Shown here piece after piece: positions 6,689 through 12,884 of a stretch of 12,884 nucleotides of DNA. The notes below the pieces were generated by a model. That model saw only the letters and a list, made by a program, of their open reading frames with translations, was not told where the DNA came from and did not search any database. The position numbers were made by a program, and so were the translations under genes. Source of the stretch: a bacterium (GTDB taxonomy: Bacteria > UBA10199 > DSSB01); contig JAUHYS010000031.1 of assembly GCA_030426445.1 (NCBI GenBank), positions 1-12,884 on the forward strand, written 5' to 3'. The stretch's first letter is position 1. Each line of letters begins with the position of its first letter.

Positions 6689-8026
6689 CTATTTGACTAC
6701 AGCAAATGAAGGTACAAAAGGGAGTGCTTTTTCCTCAATTAGTTCATCCCGGGTAAACTTGACTTCAATCATGCGTAGTAGTTTTTGATGATAAGCTTCA
6801 AAGTCTCTAATAGGCCGAGTGGCGACTCCGGACTCCATAGCAGCTTGAGCCACGGCAGGGGCAACATACAATAGCACTCGAGGATCCAAGGCCTTGGGAA
6901 TAATATAAGTAGGTCCAAAAGAAATTTCTTTTTCTTTATAAGCTTGGCAGACCGAAAGTGGGACGGGTTTTTTTGCCAAATTGGCCAAAGCATGGATTGC
7001 GGCTAATTTCATTTCTTTATTAATTTGAGTGGCTCCAACGTCCAGGGCGCCTCGAAAAACAAAAGGAAAGCCTAAAACGTTATTAACCTGGTTGGGGAAG
7101 TCCGAACGTCCGGTTGCCATGATGATTTCGGGCCGAGTAGCTAAGGCTTCATGATAATCGATTTCGGGATCGGGGTTGGCCAGCGCAAAGACAATAGTTT
7201 TGTCGGCCATCGTTTTAAGCATTTCTGCATTGAAGAGACCTTTGCCCGAAAGCCCCATAAAAATGTTAGCACCTTTAATCGCTTCTTCTAAACTTTTAGC
7301 AGACCCATCTTGGGCAAAATAACCACGATAGGGTTCAGCCTCTGCACGGTCTTTTGTGACGACACCTTTACGGTCAACCATGGTGATGTTCTGGTGAGGA
7401 ATCCCTACGGCTTCAAACATATGGGCACAGGCGACTCCACTGGCACCTGCTCCCAAAAAAACGACTTTGGCTTCTTGAGGATCGAGTTCGATCAGTTCCA
7501 GGGCATTGATTAAAGCCGCACTGGTGATCATGGCGGTTCCGTGTTGATCATCGTGAAAAACCGGAATGCCCATGCGTTTAATGAGTTGTTCTTCGATGTA
7601 AAAACATTCTGGGGCTTTGACATCCTCTAAGTTAATGCCTCCAAAGGTAGGTTCAAGTGAGGCAACGATTTCAATAAAGCGATCGGGATCTTTTGCGTCG
7701 ACTTCTAGGTCAAACACATCGACGTCCGCAAATTGCTTAAAGAGAACGCCTTTACCTTCCATCACGGGTTTGGAGGCTAATGGCCCAATATCTCCCAGAC
7801 CTAAAACAGCCGTCCCATTGGTGATGACGCCTACCAGATTACTGCGAGCGGTGTAAAGAGCACTGGTCAAGGGGTTTTTTTCGATTTCTCGGCAAGGTTC
7901 AGCAACCCCAGGTGTATAGGCGAGTGAGAGCTCTGCTTGAGTGCTACAGGGTTTTGTGGGAGTCACAGAGATTTTACCTGCTCGGTTTTCAGAGTGGTAA
8001 TCTAATGCGGCTTTTTTATCAACCAT
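6689..8026 (-). CDS. Malic enzyme, short MaeB-type catalytic form
   Basis: This enzyme catalyses oxidative decarboxylation of malate to pyruvate and CO2 with NAD(P)+ in the cytosol, linking the citric acid cycle to pyruvate and reducing power. All family signatures are visible in its 445 residues: 'LAYTPGVAEPC' with catalytic Tyr37 (35-45), 'VITNGTAVLGLGDIGPLA' (67-84), catalytic Lys92 in 'MEGKG', metal-site Glu134-Asp135 in 'NLEDVKAP', 'FHDDQHGTA' (157-165), the Rossmann 'GAGASGVA' (192-199), 'ANPDPEI' (283-289) and 'ATGRSDFPNQVNNVLGF' (304-320). Length matches the stand-alone catalytic form; the phosphotransacetylase-like C-terminal half of long MaeB is absent. Cofactor preference cannot be settled by eye, though Asp218 at the end of the second Rossmann strand ('MVDRKG') is compatible with NAD. 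The start ATG (8026) lies 20 nt from a strong Shine-Dalgarno with a hairpin between; a weaker AAGGG is closer. Confidence 0.96.
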   Translation of the reverse strand: MVDKKAALDYHSENRAGKISVTPTKPCSTQAELSLAYTPGVAEPCREIEKNPLTSALYTARSNLVGVITNGTAVLGLGDIGPLASKPVMEGKGVLFKQFADVDVFDLEVDAKDPDRFIEIVASLEPTFGGINLEDVKAPECFYIEEQLIKRMGIPVFHDDQHGTAMITSAALINALELIELDPQEAKVVFLGAGASGVACAHMFEAVGIPHQNITMVDRKGVVTKDRAEAEPYRGYFAQDGSAKSLEEAIKGANIFMGLSGKGLFNAEMLKTMADKTIVFALANPDPEIDYHEALATRPEIIMATGRSDFPNQVNNVLGFPFVFRGALDVGATQINKEMKLAAIHALANLAKKPVPLSVCQAYKEKEISFGPTYIIPKALDPRVLLYVAPAVAQAAMESGVATRPIRDFEAYHQKLLRMIEVKFTRDELIEEKALPFVPSFAVVK

Positions 8027-8034
8027 GTCTTTTT

Positions 8035-8053
8035 GCCCTTGTCGGGCCTCCTT
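8035..8053 (-). promoter_or_regulatory. Distant Shine-Dalgarno plus spacer hairpin before malic enzyme
   Basis: Read on the minus strand, AAGGAGG (8053-8047) is followed by a potential hairpin GCCC-GACAA-GGGC (8047-8035) and then 8 nt to the ATG at 8026. The linear spacing of 20 nt is too long for normal initiation; folding the hairpin would bring it to about 8 nt. The alternative is that AAGGG inside the 3' stem, 9 nt from the ATG, is used directly, in which case the stem would compete with it. The stem is only 4 bp but all G-C. Confidence 0.35.
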
Positions 8054-8085
8054 CTTATTAACTCGTTTAAATAAGGTGGTCTAGG

Positions 8086-8114
8086 GATCTACAAAACAGA
8101 CTGATTATTGTCAA
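8086..8114 (-). promoter_or_regulatory. Predicted promoter for malic enzyme
   Basis: On the minus strand a perfect -35 TTGACA (8114-8109) is followed by a 17-bp spacer and TAGATC (8091-8086), only 3 of 6 matches to TATAAT. Transcription would begin near 8079, giving a leader of about 53 nt that contains the Shine-Dalgarno and hairpin. The strong -35 with a poor -10 would suit a weak or activated promoter. Confidence 0.4.
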
Positions 8115-8149
8115 TAGAGCTTTTATATATGTCATCAACGAATTAAAAA

Positions 8150-8175
8150 TGCACTTATAATTTTTTAAAAGTGCA
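8150..8175. repeat. Inverted repeat TGCACTT-N12-AAGTGCA in the malic enzyme/transposase-remnant gap
   Basis: Seven-base arms at 8150-8156 and 8169-8175 match perfectly around an AT-only 12-base centre. No T-tract follows on either strand, so it is not a good terminator. It lies upstream of the predicted malic enzyme promoter and about 50 bp before the transposase-like remnant. It may be an operator for a dimeric regulator. Confidence 0.35.
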
Positions 8176-8227
8176 CTAAAATACCTTCTGAAATAGAACT
8201 ACTAATCTAGTAATCTAGGAGGTCCCT

Positions 8228-8469
8228 ATGGACATACATTTACGAAAGCTATTTAGTGTCAAAGAAGTAAAAGAAATTTTTGAAAGATAAAAAGATAATT
8301 AGATAAAGAGATTGGAGTTGAGCAAGGAATGGGTTTCCTGAAAATTAAGAGACAACAGTTTTTTAATCTACTAAAAACATACCGAGAAGATCCAAAAGCT
8401 TTTTCATTAGATTTTAAAAGAAAAAACCACATAGAAAAATTAATGAAAAATCAGGTCGTCAATTTCTAA
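8228..8469 (+). pseudogene. Decayed 5' end of a transposase (helix-turn-helix part), frameshifted
   Basis: A strong Shine-Dalgarno AGGAGGT (8217-8223) precedes an ATG at 8228 that opens a 20-codon frame, MDIHLRKLFSVKEVKEIFER, stopped at 8288-8290. In another frame from about 8299 the reading continues as 'LDKEIGVEQGMGFLKIKR' then 'QQFFNLLKTYREDPKAFSL' and 'DFKRKN', ending at a TAA at 8467-8469; an internal ATG is at 8329. Joined, the two pieces resemble the N-terminal helix-turn-helix of DDE transposases that carry 'LGIKRRQFFxLLKKYREDPExFSIxYKRK'-like sequence. A deletion or frameshift near 8285-8299 separates them, and nothing resembling a catalytic domain follows. No terminal inverted repeats were identified. 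An alternative is two unrelated small ORFs, but the good ribosome-binding site and the matching order of pieces favour a relic. Confidence 0.45.
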
Positions 8470-8757
8470 ACTTTATCAACTCAAAATACATGTGTAAAAT
8501 TGAAGGGTTAAGTAGTGTTTCGGTATAAAAGCTAAAATAGTTTCTTATTTTTTCTATATTTTTAAAACAAAGTCATAAGTATTTGAGTTTATAATAAAAG
8601 TAAAAAAAAATTTTATTTTTTTGAAAAAAAATACTATAGAAAGACATTATGCTTGGCTGTATACTTAATTTAGTAGCTGCTTTGCATAAAGAAAATCAAT
8701 TATTTTAATATTTCAGAAAAAGCTTTAGTTTAAACTATATGGAGTTAAGGAGTTAAT
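8470..8757. other. AT-rich non-coding stretch before the second lipoprotein gene
   Basis: I see no convincing gene here. It holds runs of A and T (about 8575-8640, including A9 and T7-type tracts) that could act as an UP element or bent DNA, a predicted promoter at 8637-8665, and tiny ORFs of fewer than 20 codons without ribosome-binding sites. A tandem GGAGTTAA-GGAGTTAA-like repeat at 8741-8756 supplies the Shine-Dalgarno of the following gene. The left part may be non-coding residue of the decayed transposase element. Confidence 0.6.
8637..8665 (+). promoter_or_regulatory. Predicted promoter for the second lipoprotein gene
   Basis: TAGAAA (8637-8642, 4 of 6 matches to TTGACA), a 17-bp spacer and TATACT (8660-8665, 5 of 6 matches to TATAAT), preceded by long A/T tracts at 8600-8630 that could serve as an UP element. 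The leader would be about 85 nt. Pattern match by eye only. Confidence 0.35.
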
Positions 8758-9411
8758 ATGAAACGTCAAATGATGATTGTTTTTACCGTATTAGTCAGTT
8801 TTCTTTTTGTTCATGCATGTGGAGGAAGCGACCAACAGGTGCCGCCACCGGGAGAGGGTTCGCCCTCGGATGGAGTGACACCCCCGGGAGACCCCGTGAG
8901 CCAAGAGGGCTTTAATGCAGCTTTGCAAGTTTTTGTCAATGCAGCTCAAGGTATGTTTAAAGATATTTCTGAGCAAGAACCCCAAACCTGCGAAGAACTT
9001 CAGCAGTTACTGGATGCATACCCTGTTGTAAAGGACTGTGCTTTTGGAGGCACTACAAAGCGAGAGCTTGATAGTTTTAGCTGTTCTCCTTCCGAGAATG
9101 AAGGGATTGGAGAGGTTAAAGTCACAATTAAAGCGACAGTGCAAGATTGTTCTGATCCTGAAGTCAAAATAAGTAACGGTAATTTAACTCTTAAGATTGC
9201 GAGTGGTAATCAGAGTGACGTGATTCATATGCAGCTTTCTACCGATAATATAGTTGTTGATGGAGCTAGCTATTCTTTTGACAATCTGTTGGTAACTATA
9301 GACCAAAGCCAAGACCAAGATATATCTACTTGTTCAGGAGGCCCTATTCAGGCAAATTCTAATTTAAGTTGCAAAGTTGTTGATTGTGAGACTTGTTCTA
9401 TCGTTCAATAA
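8758..9411 (+). CDS. Secreted lipoprotein, paralogue of the gene at 4084, six shared cysteines plus two extra
   Basis: This 217-residue protein begins MKRQMMIVFTVLVSFLF and has the lipobox FVHA-Cys21, followed by GGSDQ, much like CGGDS in its paralogue. Residues 28-48 are a Pro/Gly/Ser-rich tether. Cysteines at 78, 94, 109, 131, 192 and 205 match Cys95, 112, 127, 145, 198 and 217 of the other lipoprotein; spacings 16-15-22-61-13 compare with 17-15-18-53-19. Two further cysteines (210, 213) form a C-terminal CETC. Shared blocks include 'KRELDSFSC' (101-109), 'STDNIVVDGASYSFDNLLV' (161-179) and 'TCSGGPI' (191-197). Export and lipid anchoring are near certain and function is unknown. TAAGGAG (8746-8752) lies 5 nt before the ATG. 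A strong intrinsic terminator follows, so it is likely transcribed alone. Confidence 0.9.
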   Translation: MKRQMMIVFTVLVSFLFVHACGGSDQQVPPPGEGSPSDGVTPPGDPVSQEGFNAALQVFVNAAQGMFKDISEQEPQTCEELQQLLDAYPVVKDCAFGGTTKRELDSFSCSPSENEGIGEVKVTIKATVQDCSDPEVKISNGNLTLKIASGNQSDVIHMQLSTDNIVVDGASYSFDNLLVTIDQSQDQDISTCSGGPIQANSNLSCKVVDCETCSIVQ

Positions 9412-9434
9412 TTTTTATAATTCTTAGGTGCTTG

Positions 9435-9474
9435 TCACCTCTTCCTTTGCGGGAGAGGTGATCTTTTTGTTTTT
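9435..9474 (+). terminator. Rho-independent terminator after the second lipoprotein gene
   Basis: An 11-bp stem (9435-9445 with 9451-9461, one G-U pair), a five-base loop TTTGC and the T-rich tail TCTTTTTGTTTTT (9462-9474). It starts 24 nt after the stop codon. An upstream AGGTG at 9426-9430 can also pair with CACCT inside the 5' arm (9436-9440), forming a smaller competing hairpin. Confidence 0.9.
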
Positions 9475-9578
9475 AGTATTTGTTTCTGATAAAAAACTTG
9501 ACCCACTAAATTTAAAGCATTTAGATTATTTCGTTTCTCTGAGCTTTATTTCAATTTATCTCTTTCACTTTTTATAGC

Positions 9579-9854
9579 TCACTTTTTTTGCCACCACTCA
9601 TCGCTATTAAATTCTTGGGGGATGTCGACTGATTCAATGGGGTCAAAACCAGCATCTTCGACTGCCTGAAACCAATCGTTACGCAAGGAACGGGGAAGTT
9701 GCTTTCCACAACAGGGGCAAAAGGAGATAAGTTGAATGGAGGAACCTCCGTCTAGGATGTCCAAACCAAACTCACGAAGTTTTGGGTTGTAGTGAATAGG
9801 GTACTCTTCTTCAATACATAATTGCTCTAGGGCATGACAACAAAAGGGATTCAT
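9579..9854 (-). CDS. Candidate immunity protein to the colicin E3-like toxin, Cys-rich DUF6980-like
   Basis: This 91-residue acidic protein (by count 16 Asp/Glu against 7 Lys/Arg) starts one base after the toxin's stop codon (TAA-T-ATG), an arrangement that implies translational coupling; an AGGA lies about 9 nt upstream of the start. It begins MNPFCCHALEQ and has Cys5-Cys6 and 'CPCCG' (46-50), which together could bind zinc. The order 'CCHALEQ...YNPKLREFG...ILDGGSS...FCPCCGKQLPRSLRNDWF...IPQEFNSDEWW' matches, from memory, the small family called DUF6980, which I associate with toxin neighbourhoods. The acidic charge suits binding a basic nuclease domain. It does not resemble the classical colicin E3 immunity protein (Cloacin_immun, about 84 residues). 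Family name is moderately sure; the immunity role is inference from position and charge. Confidence 0.8.
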   Translation of the reverse strand: MNPFCCHALEQLCIEEEYPIHYNPKLREFGLDILDGGSSIQLISFCPCCGKQLPRSLRNDWFQAVEDAGFDPIESVDIPQEFNSDEWWQKK

Positions 9855-9855
9855 A

Positions 9856-12800
9856 TTAGGATTTCCTGACTCGTTTAAGGATGCGTCCGGGCACGGCCGG
9901 TTTTGTTAGTTCTCCGGTTTCTGCATCCATACTGCCTAAATGATTGCCATTGCGATCGTAAACTTCGATATCTCCATGGGTGTGGTCCCATTCGTAAAAG
10001 CGACGCTTTTTGCCTTTTTCTCCATTGCTTCGGGTGGGTCCGTCATAAGGTTCAAGGCCTTTCCAGACTTCGCTTTCTGCTTTGCTCGTTGGGGCATGGA
10101 GATTGCGAGCAGTTGAAGGGTTGGTATTGGCCAGTGTAGGCGAAGGCGTTGTGGATTTTCCATAAGGCATGCCGGGTCTTTTGACTTCGACTTCAAAACC
10201 TTCATTACGAAGAACCGGCAAGACGTCATCTACACTTTGGATATTGGGATCTTGTAGTAGATCTTCCATCCGGTTTCCTAAGCGAGTTAAGTCATCGTCA
10301 TCGACGGTGACAGCAAAGGGTTGATTGCCTAAGGATGGGACTTTATAAAAAACTTTCGTTTGAGAATCTGAAATAGGTTTGTAGGCGTATGTTGTCGCTT
10401 GACCTTGTGGAGTTTCGGCATGGATGTATTCTGCAGCATTGGGTTTGCGTGCACCTCGAGCGATATCTCCGCGTAACCCACCCACATCGCCATTTGGGAT
10501 ACCCGAAGGTGCATAGGTTAAAGAGAGGCCTATGTCGTTGCCTTGCCTATCCACGATACGAAAGGGTGGGTTGTGGGTATGGCCTTTAGGGCTGTGACCG
10601 TTATGGCTACCAACAAAACCCGGGTTTTGGCTGGTGACGAGGTAGGGCTTTTCCCCAGGCATGTCGATGATACCAACTTCCCCATCAAAAACCTTTGAGT
10701 ATTTAAGCGCGTTTTCCCGAGTTCCCGGAATGGGTTTTCCCGAAATATCTAAAAGTTGCCATGTACCTGGGTCTAAATCATATTGGGCTTCGGTTAGTGT
10801 GATTTCTCGCCGGATGTCATTTGGACCACGTTGATTGTAGACTTGACCTGCACGACGTCTTGTTGCTCTTAGTCCCGTATCAGTAGCCTCGTCCGCAGCG
10901 TGCCTCATGGATCGTGTACCAGCTTTAGTCGCTTCTTCGGCCGCCTCTTTTGCCGCTCTTTTGCCGCGACCAAAAGGGTTGCCCATTCCTGATAGTAATA
11001 CATCCGTGATACCAATGGGGTTTCCAGTGGCTGCGGTAAAGCCAAGGTCAGCAAACATATCCGCACCTTTTTTCATAGCTGACAGGCCGAACTCCTCAAC
11101 TGCTCCAAGCCTTGCCCCATTTGAACCGAGTGCCATCATTTGTGCAGTACGGCTCATGCCTGCTGCCGTCATGTCGGCGGCTAAGGTGCTGTCTCTGAAG
11201 GCCTCCGCACCTTTTGCAATGTTTTGCATGTTTCTATAGTTGCGTTGCAGTCGATAAGCTCGATAACCCCTGGCAAACCCAGAAACCACACTACCCACTC
11301 CGGCGCTTAGCACTGCACCTGCTGCCATTTCAGGCGCCATTTTAATACCTTCTTTTACAATGAGTGTGCCAGTGCCTCTTTGTAAGTTGAACCATTCGTC
11401 ATGGGGGTCAAATTCGTCGTTATAGCGTTGTACATCGGGTGAATTGGCCATTTGTTCAAGGATATGGGTCTCTTTTTGTGATTCTTGTGCCCAGGCTTCT
11501 CGTGCCATGGCCTCCAAAACGGCGTTATATTCTTCGGGTCGGTTGTTATTGTCTGCTTCACGAGGAAAATCTAAATCTCTTCGATTATTTTTACGGACAA
11601 AGTCATTGAGTTCGTCATGAAAATAATTGTTGTCGCTATATTCCATTTCAGGATGCATTTCAGAGCTAGCATATTCTCCAGTTTCGTCGTCAAAACCCCC
11701 TTCGCCCATGCCCGCGTAATCGTTTTCTTGCATTAAATCTCGGAGCTTCTCTTGTTTATACTGAGCTACAAAAGCTTCTTCATTACCCAAGGCTTTTTCT
11801 CTAGCCTTACTGGTCATGATTTTCTCACGTGAGATATCACGATCTACAAAGACTTCGCGATTATCTGGATAAAGTAGAGAAAGCTCTGCTAAGCCACTTT
11901 GTTGAGCCTCGGGGCTTAGTCGCTCACTGACACTAGGGATATTTGGGTCCCCTTTTTCGGATAGTCTAGCATTGGGATGAATACGGTGAAATGCCACCCA
12001 ATTTCTTAAATCACTATCCATTTTTCGAGAGCGAAGCAACTCAGAAGCTTCATCAAAGGAATTTGCGACACCTGTTGTCAGTGCTTTTTCCATTGTATCT
12101 ATATTTTTGCTTCGACCTGCATAGATATCATCGCGTATGGATTTGGAAGCCCCGCCATCATGGAGTTCGACCCCGGCGTGATGGAGTTTAGAGAGTTGAC
12201 GGATTTTTGCCACTTTATTCAGGCCAATTTGTCGAGACATAGCCAGAGCTGCTTGGCGCATTTCTTCCAATTGTGGACTGAGCGGGCCTTTACCTTGAGT
12301 CTCCGATAAAAAATCATCCAGTTGGAGCTCGGCTAGGTTCACAAGGTGAGGTTTATTTTCGGTCATGCCTTCTTGATAATTAGCCCCGGCTGCATAAAAG
12401 GCTTTTTTATATGGATTAGCTTGCTCTTCAGCAACTTGTCTGCTTGCAATGTTTTTTTGTCTTTGATCCAAACGCCCCAGTACCTTTGGGAGTTTTTCGT
12501 CTTGGATCTCGGGATGGTCTAAAAGATATTGGCTGTATTGTAGCTGAAGCTTTCCGTTTTCGTCTTGGCCTTGAGTGAAAAACTGGTCCATTTGTTCGGA
12601 AGAAAGCCCAAATTCGTGGGCATTTTCTGTAGTGAGGATGCCTCGCTTTGCATAATCTTGTAGTTGTGATTGCAGGGTGTAGCGTTTTGCCCAAGCCTGT
12701 GCGTCCGCAAGTTCCATGGGCGTTTCTGGGTAAAGCTCATAGCCCAAAGCTTGTTGAGCTTTGTTCATGCGTTGTAAGTAAAAAGTTTTTTGGACTTGTC

Positions 12801-12884
12801 TTGGTTCCAGGTCATCGACCCCTTGGGCTTCTAAATCATTGACTTGATTTTGATAATAATGGAGGACAGCCTCTAGTTTTTCTG
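9856..12884 (-). CDS. Polymorphic toxin with C-terminal colicin E3-type ribonuclease domain (N-terminus outside the window)
   Basis: The frame stays open from the stop at 9856 to the right edge: 970 residues after an internal Met at 12768 plus 38 more codons upstream of it. That ATG has no Shine-Dalgarno and I treat it as internal. Residue numbers below count from it. Residues 1-460 are mostly helical and charged with acidic Asp/Glu/Asn stretches (345-415). A hydrophobic Ala/Gly segment (477-499) may help membrane passage, and a basic Ala-rich region follows (600-640). Residues 655-870 are a beta-rich middle with a His cluster 'SHNGHSPKGHTHNPP' (721-735). The last 53 residues match the colicin E3 cytotoxic RNase: 'FYEWDHTHGDIEVY' against 'IYEWDSQHGELEGY', and 'HLGSMDAETGEL' against 'HLGSFDPKTGNQL'. 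Catalytic Asp510, His513, Glu517 and Arg545 of colicin E3 correspond to Asp928, His931, Glu935 and Arg962. The predicted action is cleavage of 16S rRNA in the decoding centre. The delivery system is unknown; no RHS repeats, PAAR or colicin receptor domain is seen here. Confidence 0.88.
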   Translation of the reverse strand, partial: EKLEAVLHYYQNQVNDLEAQGVDDLEPRQVQKTFYLQRMNKAQQALGYELYPETPMELADAQAWAKRYTLQSQLQDYAKRGILTTENAHEFGLSSEQMDQFFTQGQDENGKLQLQYSQYLLDHPEIQDEKLPKVLGRLDQRQKNIASRQVAEEQANPYKKAFYAAGANYQEGMTENKPHLVNLAELQLDDFLSETQGKGPLSPQLEEMRQAALAMSRQIGLNKVAKIRQLSKLHHAGVELHDGGASKSIRDDIYAGRSKNIDTMEKALTTGVANSFDEASELLRSRKMDSDLRNWVAFHRIHPNARLSEKGDPNIPSVSERLSPEAQQSGLAELSLLYPDNREVFVDRDISREKIMTSKAREKALGNEEAFVAQYKQEKLRDLMQENDYAGMGEGGFDDETGEYASSEMHPEMEYSDNNYFHDELNDFVRKNNRRDLDFPREADNNNRPEEYNAVLEAMAREAWAQESQKETHILEQMANSPDVQRYNDEFDPHDEWFNLQRGTGTLIVKEGIKMAPEMAAGAVLSAGVGSVVSGFARGYRAYRLQRNYRNMQNIAKGAEAFRDSTLAADMTAAGMSRTAQMMALGSNGARLGAVEEFGLSAMKKGADMFADLGFTAATGNPIGITDVLLSGMGNPFGRGKRAAKEAAEEATKAGTRSMRHAADEATDTGLRATRRRAGQVYNQRGPNDIRREITLTEAQYDLDPGTWQLLDISGKPIPGTRENALKYSKVFDGEVGIIDMPGEKPYLVTSQNPGFVGSHNGHSPKGHTHNPPFRIVDRQGNDIGLSLTYAPSGIPNGDVGGLRGDIARGARKPNAAEYIHAETPQGQATTYAYKPISDSQTKVFYKVPSLGNQPFAVTVDDDDLTRLGNRMEDLLQDPNIQSVDDVLPVLRNEGFEVEVKRPGMPYGKSTTPSPTLANTNPSTARNLHAPTSKAESEVWKGLEPYDGPTRSNGEKGKKRRFYEWDHTHGDIEVYDRNGNHLGSMDAETGELTKPAVPGRILKRVRKS

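Noticed and set aside
8649..8708. A 19-codon ORF upstream of the second lipoprotein gene.
   Set aside because: There is no ribosome-binding site, and it overlaps the predicted promoter.
8027..8757. A CRISPR array, tRNA or other structured RNA in the longest non-coding stretch.
   Set aside because: No regularly spaced repeats, cloverleaf or conserved RNA motif is visible.
9506..9524. CTAAAT-N7-ATTTAG inverted repeat downstream of the immunity candidate, considered as its terminator.
   Set aside because: The stem is entirely A/T apart from its end pair, and no adjacent T-tract follows on the minus strand.
10907..11239. A 110-codon open frame on the plus strand inside the toxin gene.
   Set aside because: It is the antisense shadow of an Ala/Gly-rich coding region and has no ribosome-binding site or recognisable motif.

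Overview
The window looks like part of an AT-leaning Gram-negative bacterial chromosome. Signs are lipoprotein signal peptides with a Cys-Gly-Gly start to the mature protein, a sigma-54 enhancer-binding protein, a MaeB-type malic enzyme domain and what appears to be a long-chain polyprenyl diphosphate synthase. The mix of many lipoproteins, sigma-54 activators and a membrane AlkP/sulfatase-type enzyme fits the old 'Deltaproteobacteria' or Bdellovibrionota better than enterobacteria, but no gene here fixes the phylum.

Layout, left to right. Positions 1-195 (minus) hold the N-terminal end of a probable polyprenyl synthase that runs off the left edge. Across a 199-bp divergent gap lies a sigma-54 activator with no receiver domain (395-1636, plus). 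It converges, 3 bp apart, on a large beta-propeller-like gene (1640-3742, minus). That gene's lipoprotein signal peptide sits just upstream in another reading frame (start at 3833). A divergent regulatory region follows, then a secreted lipoprotein (4084-4749, plus). It converges on a membrane-anchored AlkP/sulfatase-fold enzyme (4757-6586, minus), which follows malic enzyme (6689-8026, minus). A gene-poor, AT-rich stretch (8027-8757) holds an inverted repeat and what looks like a decayed transposase 5' end. A second lipoprotein (8758-9411, plus) is a paralogue of the first and ends in a strong intrinsic terminator.

The right third is a polymorphic toxin locus on the minus strand. A very large effector (9856 to beyond the right edge) ends in a colicin E3-like ribonuclease domain with the Asp/His/Glu/Arg active-site set in place. 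One base after it comes a small acidic Cys-rich protein (9579-9854), the candidate immunity protein. The likely target is 16S rRNA in the ribosomal decoding centre of rival cells, by analogy with colicin E3.

The most notable points are the colicin E3-type toxin paired with a non-colicin, zinc-ribbon-like immunity candidate; the pair of six-cysteine lipoproteins, which I do not recognise as a known family; and the beta-propeller gene whose export signal is out of frame across an A9 tract. All similarity statements come from memory and reading by eye, with no database search.
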